From NCBI GenBank assembly GCA_963770645.1, contig CAVYQL010000004.1:1523075-1587074 (forward strand): a stretch of 64,000 nt of DNA, given 5' to 3'. The position numbers were made by a program, and so were the translations under genes. The stretch comes from Bog-473 sp963770645 (GTDB lineage Bacteria > Actinomycetota > Acidimicrobiia > Acidimicrobiales > RAAP-2). Shown here piece after piece: positions 36,698 to 45,804 of this stretch (the stretch's first letter is position 1; each line of letters starts with the position of its first letter). Below the pieces are notes generated by a model, which did not search any database, was not told the DNA's origin, and was given only the letters and a program-made list of their open reading frames with translations.

Positions 36698-37803
36698 GCA
36701 GGACGGGAGCGGGCTCTGCGGCGCCGACGCCGGGAGGGCCGGCGAACGGATCGCTCGACGACCTCGTGCGCTCCCGCGAGGTCGTCGTGTGCTGCGGGTC
36801 GGGGGGCGTCGGCAAGACGACGGTCTCAGCGACCTTCGCGCTGGCGGCGGCGCGGGCGGGCCGTCGCTCCTGCGTCGTCACGGTGGACCCGGCGCGCCGG
36901 CTGGCCGACGCGCTCGGCGTGCAGTCGCTGCCCAACACGCCCACCGAGGTCAGGGGTGACTGGCCCGGCCAGCTGCACGCGCTGATGCTCGACTCGAAGG
37001 GGACGTTCGACGACCTGGTGCAGCGCTACGCGCGCACCCCCGAGCAGGCGGAGTCGATCCTGGACAACCGGCTCTATCAGAATCTCGCCGGCGCGCTGTC
37101 GGGCACGCAGGAATACATGGCCATGGAGAAGCTCTACGAGCTGGTCCATTCCAACGACTTCGACATCGTCGTCGTCGACACACCACCCACGCGCAACGCG
37201 CTCGACCTCCTCGACGCGCCCCGCCGGCTGACTCGGTTCTTGGAGAACCGCCTCTTCCGTGCGCTGATGGTCCCGACGCGCGTCGGGCTACGGGCGGTGG
37301 GCGTCGCCACCCAGGCACTGCTCAAGACCATTGCGCGGGTGGCGGGCGCCGAAATCGTGCAGGACGCCGTGTCCTTCTTCCAGGCCTTCGAGGGCATGGA
37401 AGACGGGTTCCGCAGCCGCGCCAGCGCCGTCCACGAGCTGCTGGCCGACCCGGCCACCGTGTACGTGCTCGTGACCTCGGCGCGACCCGACGCCGTCGCC
37501 GAGGCCGGCTTCTTCGCCGACAAGCTGGCCGAACGCGACGTCGCGGTCGCCGCGCTGGTGGTGAACCGGATCGCACCGGCCTTCGGCGACACCGCACCGA
37601 CCGACGGCCCCGTCGTGGCGGGCATGGAGGCCCTGGAGGCGAACCTGGCCGAGCTGAACGCGGTGGCGGCCCGGGAAGAGGGGGCCTTCGCCGGTCTGGC
37701 CGCCAAGGTGGCTCCCGCCCCGGTGGGCCGGATCCCGCTCTTCGGCGAGGATGTGCACGAGCTCGGCGGCCTCGGGCGCGCCGCCGACAGTTTGTTCACC
37801 TGA
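36694..37803 (+). CDS. ArsA/GET3-type ATPase, second of a pair (BagB-like)
   Basis: 369 residues from the ATG that overlaps the previous stop. The P-loop VCCGSGGVGKTTVSATFA is near residue 36, with switch motif VVDTPPTRNALDLLDAPRR. It parallels Rv3680. ArsA relatives move arsenite or insert tail-anchored proteins, but the Bag pair has no arsenite link; the substrate is unknown. No ArsB pump gene is near. Confidence 0.88.
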   Translation: MSRTGAGSAAPTPGGPANGSLDDLVRSREVVVCCGSGGVGKTTVSATFALAAARAGRRSCVVTVDPARRLADALGVQSLPNTPTEVRGDWPGQLHALMLDSKGTFDDLVQRYARTPEQAESILDNRLYQNLAGALSGTQEYMAMEKLYELVHSNDFDIVVVDTPPTRNALDLLDAPRRLTRFLENRLFRALMVPTRVGLRAVGVATQALLKTIARVAGAEIVQDAVSFFQAFEGMEDGFRSRASAVHELLADPATVYVLVTSARPDAVAEAGFFADKLAERDVAVAALVVNRIAPAFGDTAPTDGPVVAGMEALEANLAELNAVAAREEGAFAGLAAKVAPAPVGRIPLFGEDVHELGGLGRAADSLFT

Positions 37804-37901
37804 CCCCGCACTGCGAGCACGCGGCGCAGCACAGCGGCGCGCTGTCGTGGCTGAGCGCGCCGCGGCAGCGGACCGGTTACCGGCCGCAGGGGTGGGTCCG
37901 G

Positions 37902-37907
37902 TAGTGT
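37902..37907 (+). promoter_or_regulatory. Candidate -10 box for a leaderless receiver gene
   Basis: TAGTGT ends 7 nt before the GTG at 37915; no ribosome site is visible. Confidence 0.4.
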
Positions 37908-37914
37908 CCGTTTC

Positions 37915-38370
37915 GTGCAGACCATCCTGGTCGCCAGCGACGCACCCACGCTGCGCCACGAAGTCGAAGCCGTCATCAGCGGCCCGGACGTCGAGGTGCG
38001 CGCCGTGACCTCGGGGCCCGAGGTGGTGGCGTTCGTCGGCGAAGAATCGCCCGATCTGGTCATCGTCGACATGCAGATGGGCAACATGGGGGGGATGGCG
38101 GTCACCTTGGAGCTCCGACTCGAGGAGTCCTACGACGCCGTGGAGCACATCCCGGTGCTGATGCTGCTCGACCGCAGACCTGACGTCTTCCTCGCCCGTC
38201 GATCGGGAGCCGAGGGCTGGCTGGTCAAGCCCCTCGACCCGCTGCGGCTCCGCCGGGCCGTGCGCGCGCTGCTCGACGACGGGACCTTCGCCGACGACTC
38301 CTACACGCCCGTGCCCGTGCTGGTGAGCAGCGGACCCCAGCTCGACGCGGGACCCGACCGCATCAGCTGA
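37915..38370 (+). CDS. Stand-alone response-regulator receiver protein
   Basis: 151 residues comprising a receiver domain only. The phospho-acceptor Asp is in LVIVDMQMGNMGGM and the conserved Lys in GWLVKPLDPLRL. There is no output domain, only a ~25-residue tail, so it probably acts by protein contact. No histidine kinase gene is adjacent. The CBS-protein gene begins 12 nt later, suggesting a shared transcript. Confidence 0.88.
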   Translation: MQTILVASDAPTLRHEVEAVISGPDVEVRAVTSGPEVVAFVGEESPDLVIVDMQMGNMGGMAVTLELRLEESYDAVEHIPVLMLLDRRPDVFLARRSGAEGWLVKPLDPLRLRRAVRALLDDGTFADDSYTPVPVLVSSGPQLDAGPDRIS

Positions 38371-38382
38371 CGCCGTCGCGCC

Positions 38383-39411
38383 GTGTCGCCACGCCGGGAC
38401 GCGCCTGACAACCGTCCACCGCCAGCAAGACAATCGCACTGGCCGTGGCGGCGGGCCTCGGGCAAAGGCGGCGCCGGCACCAACGGGGCGAGCGCGGCCC
38501 AAGGCGATGGCGCGGGCCGCCAGTCGCCCGAAGAGGAGGGAACGGAGCAGGAGCGCATCATCATCGATGCGCTGGCCGACCTGCGGGACATGGACGTGCG
38601 CGAGGTCATGACGCCGCGCGTCGACGTCACCTATCTGACGATCCCGGTGCACGCCGAGGACATCGCACGTGCAGTGCGGACGTCGGGACACAGCTGCTTC
38701 CCCGTGGTGCACGACGACCTCGACGACCTCATCGGCATCCTGTTCGTCAACGACATCTTCCGGACGGGCGGACGCCGCGGGACGCGCGCCGGCACTCCTC
38801 TCGCTGATGACCTCGAAGAGGCAGGCGGGGCCGATCAGGACCGAGGCCGCGACACGACAGACCCGAGCCCGCTGGAGATCTCGCGCAAAGTGCGCCAGCC
38901 CTACCTCCTTCCCGAGTCGCTCAAGGTGCTCGAAGCGCTGGCCGACATGCGCAAGCACCGCCGGGCCGTCGCCGTGGTGGTCGATGAGTACGGCGGCGTG
39001 GCTGGCCTGCTCACGGTCAAGGACCTCTTGGAGCCGTTGGTCGGGGACCTGCACGACGAGTTCGACGAAGAGGAGGAGGCGCGCATCGTGCGCGTCGACA
39101 ACACCCGCTGGCTCATTGACGGGCAGACGAACGTCGACGACGTGCGGGACCGCCTCGGGATCGAGATACCCGACGGCGAGTACGTCACGCTCGGCGGCTT
39201 GCTCTTCGAGCGCTTCGGCCACATCCCCACCGAGGGCGAAGAGGTGCGCGTCGGCGATTGGGACCTGAAGGTGGCCGAAATGGACAAGCGGCGCGTCGCC
39301 CAGGTGGTGGCCACCTTTGCCGGGCCCGGCGATCCGGCACCCACGGAGAACGGGGCAACGGGCGGCGCGGACGGTCCGTCGCCCAACGGCCGGGGAGAGG
39401 CGGGAGGGTGA
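38383..39411 (+). CDS. CorC/TlyC-like CBS-pair protein lacking the membrane domain
   Basis: A 342-residue protein: a basic, low-complexity N-terminus (1-55), two CBS motifs (MDVREVMTPRVDVTYL; KHRRAVAVVVDEYGGVAGLLT) and a C-terminal CorC_HlyC domain (YVTLGGLLFERFGHIP). The DUF21 membrane domain of the usual CNNM/TlyC proteins is absent, as in E. coli CorC. About 30 charged residues are inserted between the CBS motifs. Mg2+/Co2+ homeostasis is the family assumption; tRNA-Pro follows. Confidence 0.82.
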   Translation: MSPRRDAPDNRPPPARQSHWPWRRASGKGGAGTNGASAAQGDGAGRQSPEEEGTEQERIIIDALADLRDMDVREVMTPRVDVTYLTIPVHAEDIARAVRTSGHSCFPVVHDDLDDLIGILFVNDIFRTGGRRGTRAGTPLADDLEEAGGADQDRGRDTTDPSPLEISRKVRQPYLLPESLKVLEALADMRKHRRAVAVVVDEYGGVAGLLTVKDLLEPLVGDLHDEFDEEEEARIVRVDNTRWLIDGQTNVDDVRDRLGIEIPDGEYVTLGGLLFERFGHIPTEGEEVRVGDWDLKVAEMDKRRVAQVVATFAGPGDPAPTENGATGGADGPSPNGRGEAGG

Positions 39412-39452
39412 GGCCGCGGTAGTGTGGCGGGCTGCTCCCCACGGGGAGTGGA

Positions 39453-39527
39453 CGGGCTGTGGCGCAGCTTGGTTAGCGCGCTGCGTTCGGGACGCAGAGG
39501 TCCCCGGTTCAAATCCGGGCAGCCCGA
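39453..39527 (+). tRNA. tRNA-Pro (anticodon CGG)
   Basis: Acceptor CGGGCTG pairs perfectly with CAGCCCG; the C1-G72 start is typical of bacterial tRNA-Pro. The anticodon loop TTCGGGA gives CGG and the T arm is CCCGG-TTCAAAT-CCGGG. Discriminator A; CCA not encoded. Confidence 0.96.
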
Positions 39528-39602
39528 CTCTGAGGCCTGGTCAGGCGGAGAAAACCATCACCCCTGCTAGACAGGCCAGAAAGCAAGCGGTTGGAGTCAA
39601 TC

Positions 39603-39923
39603 ATGGGCCGTCGCACCAACCAGGCGCGCAAGGAAATCGTCGAGCTCGTCGAAGGCCGACCGGGGTGGCGTCTCGAGCCGAGGACGACGCCGGGTGCGAC
39701 GCCGCTTTGGTGCTTCGTTGCGGGCGGTGAGATCGAGTTCTCCGTCACCGCGGACGACGGAGCCATCCATCTCTACGTCATGGCGACCGATCAGGAGCTC
39801 GTGTTCACCGACGCGGAGCAGCTCGAAGCCTGGCTCCGTGTCCACCGCGACGATGCACTGCAAGAGCGGCCCCCCCGCCCCGTGGGCAAGGAGCGCTCCC
39901 GGCGTTTCTTCGAGTGGGGTTGA
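39603..39923 (+). CDS. Small protein of unknown function
   Basis: 106 residues, not recognised. It starts MGRRTNQARKEIVELVEGR, has a central beta-rich part (LWCFVAGGEIEFSVTADDG, HLYVMATDQELVFTD) and ends with an Arg-rich FFEWG. The frame has normal high-GC codon use. It stands alone after tRNA-Pro. An in-frame TTG lies four codons upstream. Confidence 0.65.
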   Translation: MGRRTNQARKEIVELVEGRPGWRLEPRTTPGATPLWCFVAGGEIEFSVTADDGAIHLYVMATDQELVFTDAEQLEAWLRVHRDDALQERPPRPVGKERSRRFFEWG

Positions 39924-39949
39924 GGGCGTCGCATCCCTAGCCAGAGGGT

Positions 39950-40465
39950 CTAGTGATCGTTGCGCAGCGCGACACCACGCGTGGACAACGACGCCACAAG
40001 CACATCGAGAAAAGGCACTTGGCCCTTCAGGAGCTTGAGGCGGGCCCGCTCGAGCGAGACCCACTCGACGCGATCGATCTCGGGGAACTCTCGCAGCCTG
40101 CCCGATCCCCGCGGCCACTCCATCTCGAAGGTGTTGCTCGTCGCATCGTTGACGTCGAGGTCGCCTTCGACGGCCCAGACACTGACCCGCTTCCCGCTCG
40201 GCTGGCGCAGCTCCCCGAGCGCCAGGGCCTCAGCCGGCGGTGGTGGCGCAGGGAACCCGGTCTCCTCGACGAACTCGCGGTAGGCGGCGGCGAGCGCGTC
40301 GTCACCCTCCTCGTACTCGCCCTTGGGCACCGACCATGCGCCGACATCCTTCGTCGCCCAGAAGGGCCCACCGGGATGGGCGATCAAGACCTCGAGCACG
40401 CCGTCATCCGACAAGCGGTACAACAGCAGGCCTGCACTTCGCGCACCCATCGGCGCCGTCATCAT
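39950..40465 (-). CDS. Nudix hydrolase (ADP-ribose/diadenosine type)
   Basis: 171 residues with SAGLLLYR, WSVPKGEYEEGDD and the Nudix box YREFVEETGFPAP. The WSVPKG start and later W-rich strand (VSVWAVEGDLD, FEMEWPRGSGR) resemble actinobacterial house-cleaning Nudix proteins of the AP4A/MutT type. The exact substrate cannot be deduced. Confidence 0.85.
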   Translation of the reverse strand: MMTAPMGARSAGLLLYRLSDDGVLEVLIAHPGGPFWATKDVGAWSVPKGEYEEGDDALAAAYREFVEETGFPAPPPPAEALALGELRQPSGKRVSVWAVEGDLDVNDATSNTFEMEWPRGSGRLREFPEIDRVEWVSLERARLKLLKGQVPFLDVLVASLSTRGVALRNDH

Positions 40466-40667
40466 GCACCAGGTGGTCGCCCCGGGACCGGGTCAGGCCG
40501 TTGCCGCTGGTCCGGCGGCCCGGGTGCGTGCCGCCGGCACGGTGACTGCAGCTCCGAGGCGGCAGTCACTAGGCTTACCAGGCGTTCCGGCCGCCCAACC
40601 GGAGCCACCTCGGGGGCATGGGCGCTGACCAAATCATGCGGTCACACGTCACCCACACCACTGCGCG

Positions 40668-42515
40668 ATGAGTCCTCACGAACCCGAGCACGACCCCGTT
40701 CAAAAGGGGCTGCACGAGCTGGGGCGCCAGATCGACGCACACTCTGGTGCGCCGAGAGATGCCACCGCGGGTGAGGCCGCCGCCGATGGCGCCGCCGCAC
40801 CGGCCAACCCGGTCGAACACGGGCTGCACGAGCTGGGGCGCCAGATCGACGAGGCGCGCCACGCTGGGCGGGGCACGAAACCACGGGGCGGGGACGCCCG
40901 GCGACGCGGGCCCGCGCATGCTGCGCCAAAGCGGCGCACGCGCAGGCGCACGCTGGCCTGGGTCGGCGGCACCCTCACGCTCGTCCTCGTCCTCATCGCC
41001 GGCGCCGCGGCCGGCTACGGCTGGTACCTCAACCACGAGATCCACCGCATCGACCTGAAGAACTTGACGTCGGCGCCGGTGAAGGGAGCCGACGCAGGGA
41101 CCGAGAACATCCTCATGATCGGGTCGACGTCGCGCTGCGCGCTGACGGTGCAGAACCCCGCCTACGGGTTGTGCTCCCAGGGCGTCAACGGCGTCAACAG
41201 CGACGTCGTGATGATCCTGCACCTCAACCCTGCGACCAACTCCCTCTCCATCCTGTCCATCCCGCGCGATCTCTTCATCCCGAACGCGCGCGCCGACGGC
41301 GCCAACAAGATCGATGCCGCGCTCTACGAAGGGCCGGACCAGCTCATCGCGGCGATCGAAGAGGACTTCGGGATCCCGATCCAGCACTTCGTGGAGTTGA
41401 ACTTCGACAGCTTCATCAACGTGGTGAACGCGCTCGGTGGCATCAAGATGTACTTCCCCGAGCCCGTCTACGACGCCTACTCGGGGCTCAACATCCAGAC
41501 GACGGGATGCCTCGCGCTCAACGGGACCCAGGCACTCCAGGTGGTGCGGGCACGTCACCTCCAGTACAAGGGCCCGGGCGTCACCACCACCGACCCGGCC
41601 TACTGGCCCCAGGAGGCGCAGAGCGACATCGCGCGCATCCGGCGCGACCACGAGTTCTTGCGCGTGCTGGCGACGGCCGTCAAGGCGAAGGGCCTCAGCA
41701 ACCCCATCACCGACCAACAGATCGTCGCCGGCGTAGCCGGGCAGCTGACGGTCGACTCGGGCTTCTCGGCGACCAACATGATCGGCCTCGTGCTCGGCTT
41801 CCACAACGTGGACGTCAACTCGGCGCCGCAGCTGACCATGCCCGTGGCGGTGGACCAGTTCGGGGACTACGTCTACGAAGGCGGCGATTACGGCGACATC
41901 GAGTTCCCCGCCGAGCCCCAGGACCATGCCGCCGTCGAGCAGTTCCTCGGCCTGACGTCGGCCAATGCGGACACCTACTCGGGCGGCGCGCTGCCCGCAC
42001 CGTCGACCATCACCGTCTCGGTGCTCAACGGCTCGGGCGCCTACAACCAGGCGGCGAACACGGCCAACAGCCTCCACGCGCTCGGCTTCCAGATCGGCAC
42101 CATCGGCGACAGCCCGCCCGTCGGCCAGGAGGCTGAGACCGTCGTCTACTACGCGTCGAAGACGCCGGCCGATCTGGCCGCCGCGCAGGCCGTCGCCAAC
42201 TCGATGTCGGGCGCGGTCATCATGGCCGACGATCCCTTCGAGATGAAGCCGGGCTCCCAGGTGACCGTCGTCACCGGCACCGACTTCGGCGTCAACCCGC
42301 CCGCGCCCGCACCCACCTCCACGACGGCCCCGGGCCACTCGTCGGGCTCGTCCCCCACCACCACGACGTCAACGACGACCGGGTCGAGCGGGAACACGGG
42401 GAATAGTGGGAACAGCGGCAACTCCGGCGCGTTCCAGCCCCCGACAGAAACCGTCGAGCCCCTCGCTCCGTGGGACCCCCGCTCGTGCACCCCGAGCGGA
42501 GGCGAGGGGACCTAG
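40668..42515 (+). CDS. LytR-CpsA-Psr (LCP) cell-wall ligase with LytR_C domain and repeated N-terminal motif
   Basis: 615 residues. A ~95-residue cytoplasmic N-terminus holds two copies of GLHELGRQID, then a membrane anchor (LAWVGGTLTLVLVLIAGAAA), the LCP domain (about 150-390: SDVVMILHLNP, LSIPRDLFIP, ANKIDAAL, QALQVVRARH), a LytR_C domain (about 445-535: ITVSVLNGSG) and a Ser/Thr/Gly-rich tail. LCP enzymes attach polymers such as arabinogalactan or teichoic-like glycans to peptidoglycan. The conserved Arg and Asp of the phosphate site are present. The duplicated cytoplasmic motif is not a known part of the family. Confidence 0.9.
   Translation: MSPHEPEHDPVQKGLHELGRQIDAHSGAPRDATAGEAAADGAAAPANPVEHGLHELGRQIDEARHAGRGTKPRGGDARRRGPAHAAPKRRTRRRTLAWVGGTLTLVLVLIAGAAAGYGWYLNHEIHRIDLKNLTSAPVKGADAGTENILMIGSTSRCALTVQNPAYGLCSQGVNGVNSDVVMILHLNPATNSLSILSIPRDLFIPNARADGANKIDAALYEGPDQLIAAIEEDFGIPIQHFVELNFDSFINVVNALGGIKMYFPEPVYDAYSGLNIQTTGCLALNGTQALQVVRARHLQYKGPGVTTTDPAYWPQEAQSDIARIRRDHEFLRVLATAVKAKGLSNPITDQQIVAGVAGQLTVDSGFSATNMIGLVLGFHNVDVNSAPQLTMPVAVDQFGDYVYEGGDYGDIEFPAEPQDHAAVEQFLGLTSANADTYSGGALPAPSTITVSVLNGSGAYNQAANTANSLHALGFQIGTIGDSPPVGQEAETVVYYASKTPADLAAAQAVANSMSGAVIMADDPFEMKPGSQVTVVTGTDFGVNPPAPAPTSTTAPGHSSGSSPTTTTSTTTGSSGNTGNSGNSGNSGAFQPPTETVEPLAPWDPRSCTPSGGEGT
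40707..40851 (+). repeat. Two identical 31-bp direct repeats inside the LCP gene
   Basis: Positions 40707-40737 and 40821-40851 are identical over 31 bases and encode the motif GLHELGRQID twice, in the same frame, 38 codons apart. Silent positions match too, so the duplication looks recent or homogenised. Confidence 0.85.
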
Positions 42516-42551
42516 CCCTGGAGGGCGGCCCGGCCCGCGCCGGAGGCGGCG

Positions 42552-43367
42552 TCAGGCGAAGATCTCGCCGCCGTTGGTGTCCAGCGCCTGTCCGGTCATG
42601 GCAGAGGACAGGTCCGATGCGAGGTAGACGATGGAGCCGGCCACGTCCTGGTCCCTCGGGATCCGGCCGAGCGGCACCCGGGCGTTGAGCTCGTCCACGA
42701 CGACCTGGGCCGGCACGCCACGCCCAGTCGAGGTCATCTCGATGTAGATGTCGACCGACGGACCGTCCATCCAGCCGGGGACGACTGCGTTGACCCGCAC
42801 GTTGGCCGGGCCGAGCTCGGAGGCCAGCACCCTGGTCGCGGTCAGGAGCGCGCCCTTCGAGACCGCGTAGCCCCCCTGACCAGGCTGGGGCTGCCGCGAC
42901 ACCATCGACGCCACCATCACGACGGACCCGCCACCGCGCTCGCGCATCGACGGCAGTGCGGCGCGGGTCATCTGGAGCGACCCGAAGAGGTTGACGTCCA
43001 TGATCTTGCGCCAGACCGTGAGGTCCACCTCCTCGAAGCTCTGGAAGACATCGGGTCGGAACGCGTTGTTCACGAGGACGTCGATGCCACCGAACTCCTC
43101 GGTCCCGGCCGCCATCAGCCGGGCACAGGCCTCGGCGTCGACAATGTTGGTCGGCACCGCGATGGCCCGTGCCCCGAGCGCGGCCACCTCGGCTTGTGTG
43201 TCGTCGAGGGTCGATTGGGTCCGCGCCGCCAGGACGAGATCCGCGCCGTGCGCGGCCAGCGCCCGCGCCGCCTGTCGCCCGAGACCCGGACCGACGCCCG
43301 ACACGACGCACACCTTGCCCGCCAGCAACCCCGCGGCGGCCTTGTCCTTCTCTGCTTGCACCGTCAT
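42552..43367 (-). CDS. Short-chain dehydrogenase/reductase
   Basis: 271 residues, classical SDR: cofactor motif SGVGPGLGRQAA, VLVNNAF (NNAG equivalent), catalytic Ser in VMVASMVS and YAVSK. It prefers NAD(P) by fold; the substrate is unknown. The N-terminal ~15 residues precede the Rossmann strand. It converges on the LCP gene (36 nt between stops). Confidence 0.88.
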   Translation of the reverse strand: MTVQAEKDKAAAGLLAGKVCVVSGVGPGLGRQAARALAAHGADLVLAARTQSTLDDTQAEVAALGARAIAVPTNIVDAEACARLMAAGTEEFGGIDVLVNNAFRPDVFQSFEEVDLTVWRKIMDVNLFGSLQMTRAALPSMRERGGGSVVMVASMVSRQPQPGQGGYAVSKGALLTATRVLASELGPANVRVNAVVPGWMDGPSVDIYIEMTSTGRGVPAQVVVDELNARVPLGRIPRDQDVAGSIVYLASDLSSAMTGQALDTNGGEIFA

Positions 43368-43462
43368 GACGCCGCAGCGTAGGGCGTGGCGCCTTGCGGC
43401 ATCCGCGCCGGTGTCACACGAGACTGGGAAGATCGAGCCGCAGGGTTGGACGAAGGAGGGTC

Positions 43463-43789
43463 ATGGCCATTTGTTCGCACTGTGGCGGCGAGATGACCGA
43501 GGGCATCAGCTGCCTGACCGACCCCGTCGTCATCGACGCCAAGGCCTTCGCCCGCGTCCGCTGGGGCCAGGAGCTACGCCCACGGCACCGCTACGAGCCC
43601 GAGGAGTGCCGAGGGTGCGGCACCCCGCTGGGCGGCGTCCACCATCTCGGGTGCTGCATGGAACGCTGCCCGGCCTGCCATGGCCAGGCCATCGGGTGCG
43701 GGTGCCGCTCGGAGCCCGGCTGCAGCTACGAGAGCCCGCGGAGGAACCGGTGCCCCTCGCACGTCCTGCGCAGGGTGGGCTGGCGCTGA
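43463..43789 (+). CDS. Small cysteine-rich zinc-ribbon protein
   Basis: 108 residues from an ATG preceded by GGAGGG. Cysteine pairs CSHC near the start, ECRGCG, and HHLGCCMERCPACHGQ followed by GCGC indicate at least two zinc sites. The segment HHLGC-x4-CPxCxGQ-xxxCxC recurs in small bacterial proteins of unknown role. Many histidines add to a possible metal site. It converges on the DinB-like gene with a 6-nt gap. Confidence 0.75.
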   Translation: MAICSHCGGEMTEGISCLTDPVVIDAKAFARVRWGQELRPRHRYEPEECRGCGTPLGGVHHLGCCMERCPACHGQAIGCGCRSEPGCSYESPRRNRCPSHVLRRVGWR

Positions 43790-43795
43790 CCCGGC

Positions 43796-44431
43796 TCAGT
43801 CGCCCGAACCGGGCGCCCGGCCCGATCGCCTGAGCAGTGCCTCCCAGGGGCGGAGGCGTGCCCCCAGCGGGATCAGTAGCGCGGTGACCCGGCCGGTGAT
43901 CCCTCCCTGCGCCGCCGCGAGGCAAGAGCTGGCCGCGGTGTAGAGGGCGGCGGGATCAGAGGGCCGGTGCTCCCGGCCGGCGGCGTGGGCAAGGTCCCAG
44001 GCATGGAGGTGCCACTCGGCGGCCGCGACGCCGGCGTGGAGGCCGGCCGTGACCGTGCCTCGGGGATAGCCGAAGGGGAGGTCCCACGCCGCTCGCAGCC
44101 GGTCGCCATAGGCGCGGGTGCGCTCGGCGAACTGCACGACCGCCGTGACGGCGTCGGTCCCCGCGAGCTCCTCGAGGGCCTCTGCGTTGCGCCGGGCGAG
44201 CTCGTCCACCGGGAACGGCACGGCGGCGTCGCCCGCTTCGGCCCGGTCCAGCCACTCGTGATACCAACAGGCCACCGCCAGCACGTGACGGGCCAGCTCG
44301 GCGGCGGACCACGTCCCACAGGCCCGACGCTCCCACCCCCCCGGTGCCAGTCCCTCGGCCGTGCGGACGAACCCGTCCACGCCCTCGTCGAAGAGGCGGA
44401 GGACCTCGTCTTGTTGGAGTCGTTCGACCAC
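43796..44431 (-). CDS. DinB/maleylpyruvate-isomerase-type mycothiol-dependent protein
   Basis: 211 residues of the MDMPI N-terminal (DinB-like) four-helix fold: WSAAELARHVLAVACWYHEW and AEWHLHAWDLAHAAGRE supply three histidines for metal binding. Family members bind a divalent metal and often use mycothiol. It is longer than the bare domain by a C-terminal helix pair. The reaction is unknown. Confidence 0.78.
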   Translation of the reverse strand: MVERLQQDEVLRLFDEGVDGFVRTAEGLAPGGWERRACGTWSAAELARHVLAVACWYHEWLDRAEAGDAAVPFPVDELARRNAEALEELAGTDAVTAVVQFAERTRAYGDRLRAAWDLPFGYPRGTVTAGLHAGVAAAEWHLHAWDLAHAAGREHRPSDPAALYTAASSCLAAAQGGITGRVTALLIPLGARLRPWEALLRRSGRAPGSGD

Positions 44432-44607
44432 GCTGCGCCCTCTCGTACCACCGTCGCCACGAGCACCTGAGCGTCCGCGAGCTCCCCAAGTGTGTTCGGA
44501 CGATCCGGGGGTCGGCGCAGAGGCGTTTGACCAGCAAAGAGAAAATCACAAGTGTGTGGGGCGCCATGCCCGCCCGCCTCGCCATACCCCTACGGGCCTG
44601 ATCCCAG

Positions 44608-45801
44608 ATGGGGAATCTCGATGGCATCCGGGTGCTCGAGGCGGGGCTCCTCGTCCAGGGACCCCAGGCGGCGCTGACCATGCTCGAATGGGGCGCCGAA
44701 GTCGTCAAGATCGAGTTGCCCGGGTTCGGGGATCAGAGCCGCTGGCTCCCGATCAGCCGGAAGGACAGGCGGTCGGCCTGGTTCTCCGCCTACAACCGGG
44801 GCAAACGGAGCGCGACGATCGACTTGCGCGTCCCCAAGGGTCGTGACGTCTTCTTGCGCCTGGTCGAAGGCGCGGACGTGGTCATCACCAATTTCAAGCC
44901 CGGGACCATGGAAGCCTGGGGCCTCGGCTACGCCGATGCGGCCGCGCGCAACGAGCGCATCATCTACGCGATGGGCTCGTCCTTCGGACCAGAAGGCCCC
45001 GACGCAACCCGCGAGGGCGCTGATCTCAGCGCGCAGGCGTCCGGCGGGCTGATCAGCACGACCGGCGGGAGAGACAGCGATCCGAGCCCCCTCGCCGCCA
45101 CCATCGCCGACCACATCGCCGGCCAGAACCTCCTGGCCGGGATCCTCGCCGCGCTCTACGCGCGAGAGCGCAGCGGGCGGGGCCAGCTGGTCGAGACGTC
45201 CCTCCTCGGCGGTCAGATCTGGGCCCAGGCCGGCGAGTACACGCGCTATCTCATGACGGGCGAGATCTCGGGTCCGGCCAACCGAGGGCACCCGATGATC
45301 CCGGGGATCTACGGCATGTTCGCGACCCAGGACGGCTGGATCGCCATCGTCGGGGTCGCCGGGCCGGCGCGGGACCGCTTCTTCGAGACCATCGGCAGAC
45401 CGGACCTGATCGAGCGCTTCAGCCAGCTCCTCTACTTCGAGGACGACAAGGCGGCGTTGTGGCCGATTTTCGACGAGGTGTTCGCGACGAAGTCGACGGC
45501 CGAATGGTGCGACCTGCTCGGAGCTGCCGGCCTGCGCTTCGCTCCCGTGCGCGACCACGCCCAGGTGGCGGCGGACCCCGGCGTGTGGGTGAACGGCTAC
45601 CTCGCAGAGCCCGGCACGGAGGACGGCGCCGCGGCCGGCCCGGGCCATCCTGTCGTGCGCCCACCCGTTCGGTTCTCCCAGACCACCTCGGACCCGGCGA
45701 CCCAGATCCCCGAACTCGGACAGCACACCGAGGAGGTGCTGCTCGAAGCGGGCTATTCCTGGGAGGAGATCGGCGCGTTGTCCGAAGGGGGCGTCGTCTA
45801 A
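44608..45801 (+). CDS. Family III CoA-transferase (CaiB/BaiF)
   Basis: 397 residues, normal length. The N-terminus IRVLEAGLLVQGPQAALTMLEWGAEVVKIE has the family fold but GPQAALTML instead of GPxxxxxLADLGA. The catalytic Asp is D139 in GADLSAQASGGL, and GQLVETSLL and MFATQDGWIAIVG are typical. It moves CoA between carboxylic acids. No partner dehydrogenase is next to it, so the substrate is open. Confidence 0.88.
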   Translation: MGNLDGIRVLEAGLLVQGPQAALTMLEWGAEVVKIELPGFGDQSRWLPISRKDRRSAWFSAYNRGKRSATIDLRVPKGRDVFLRLVEGADVVITNFKPGTMEAWGLGYADAAARNERIIYAMGSSFGPEGPDATREGADLSAQASGGLISTTGGRDSDPSPLAATIADHIAGQNLLAGILAALYARERSGRGQLVETSLLGGQIWAQAGEYTRYLMTGEISGPANRGHPMIPGIYGMFATQDGWIAIVGVAGPARDRFFETIGRPDLIERFSQLLYFEDDKAALWPIFDEVFATKSTAEWCDLLGAAGLRFAPVRDHAQVAADPGVWVNGYLAEPGTEDGAAAGPGHPVVRPPVRFSQTTSDPATQIPELGQHTEEVLLEAGYSWEEIGALSEGGVV

Positions 45802-45804
45802 GGA

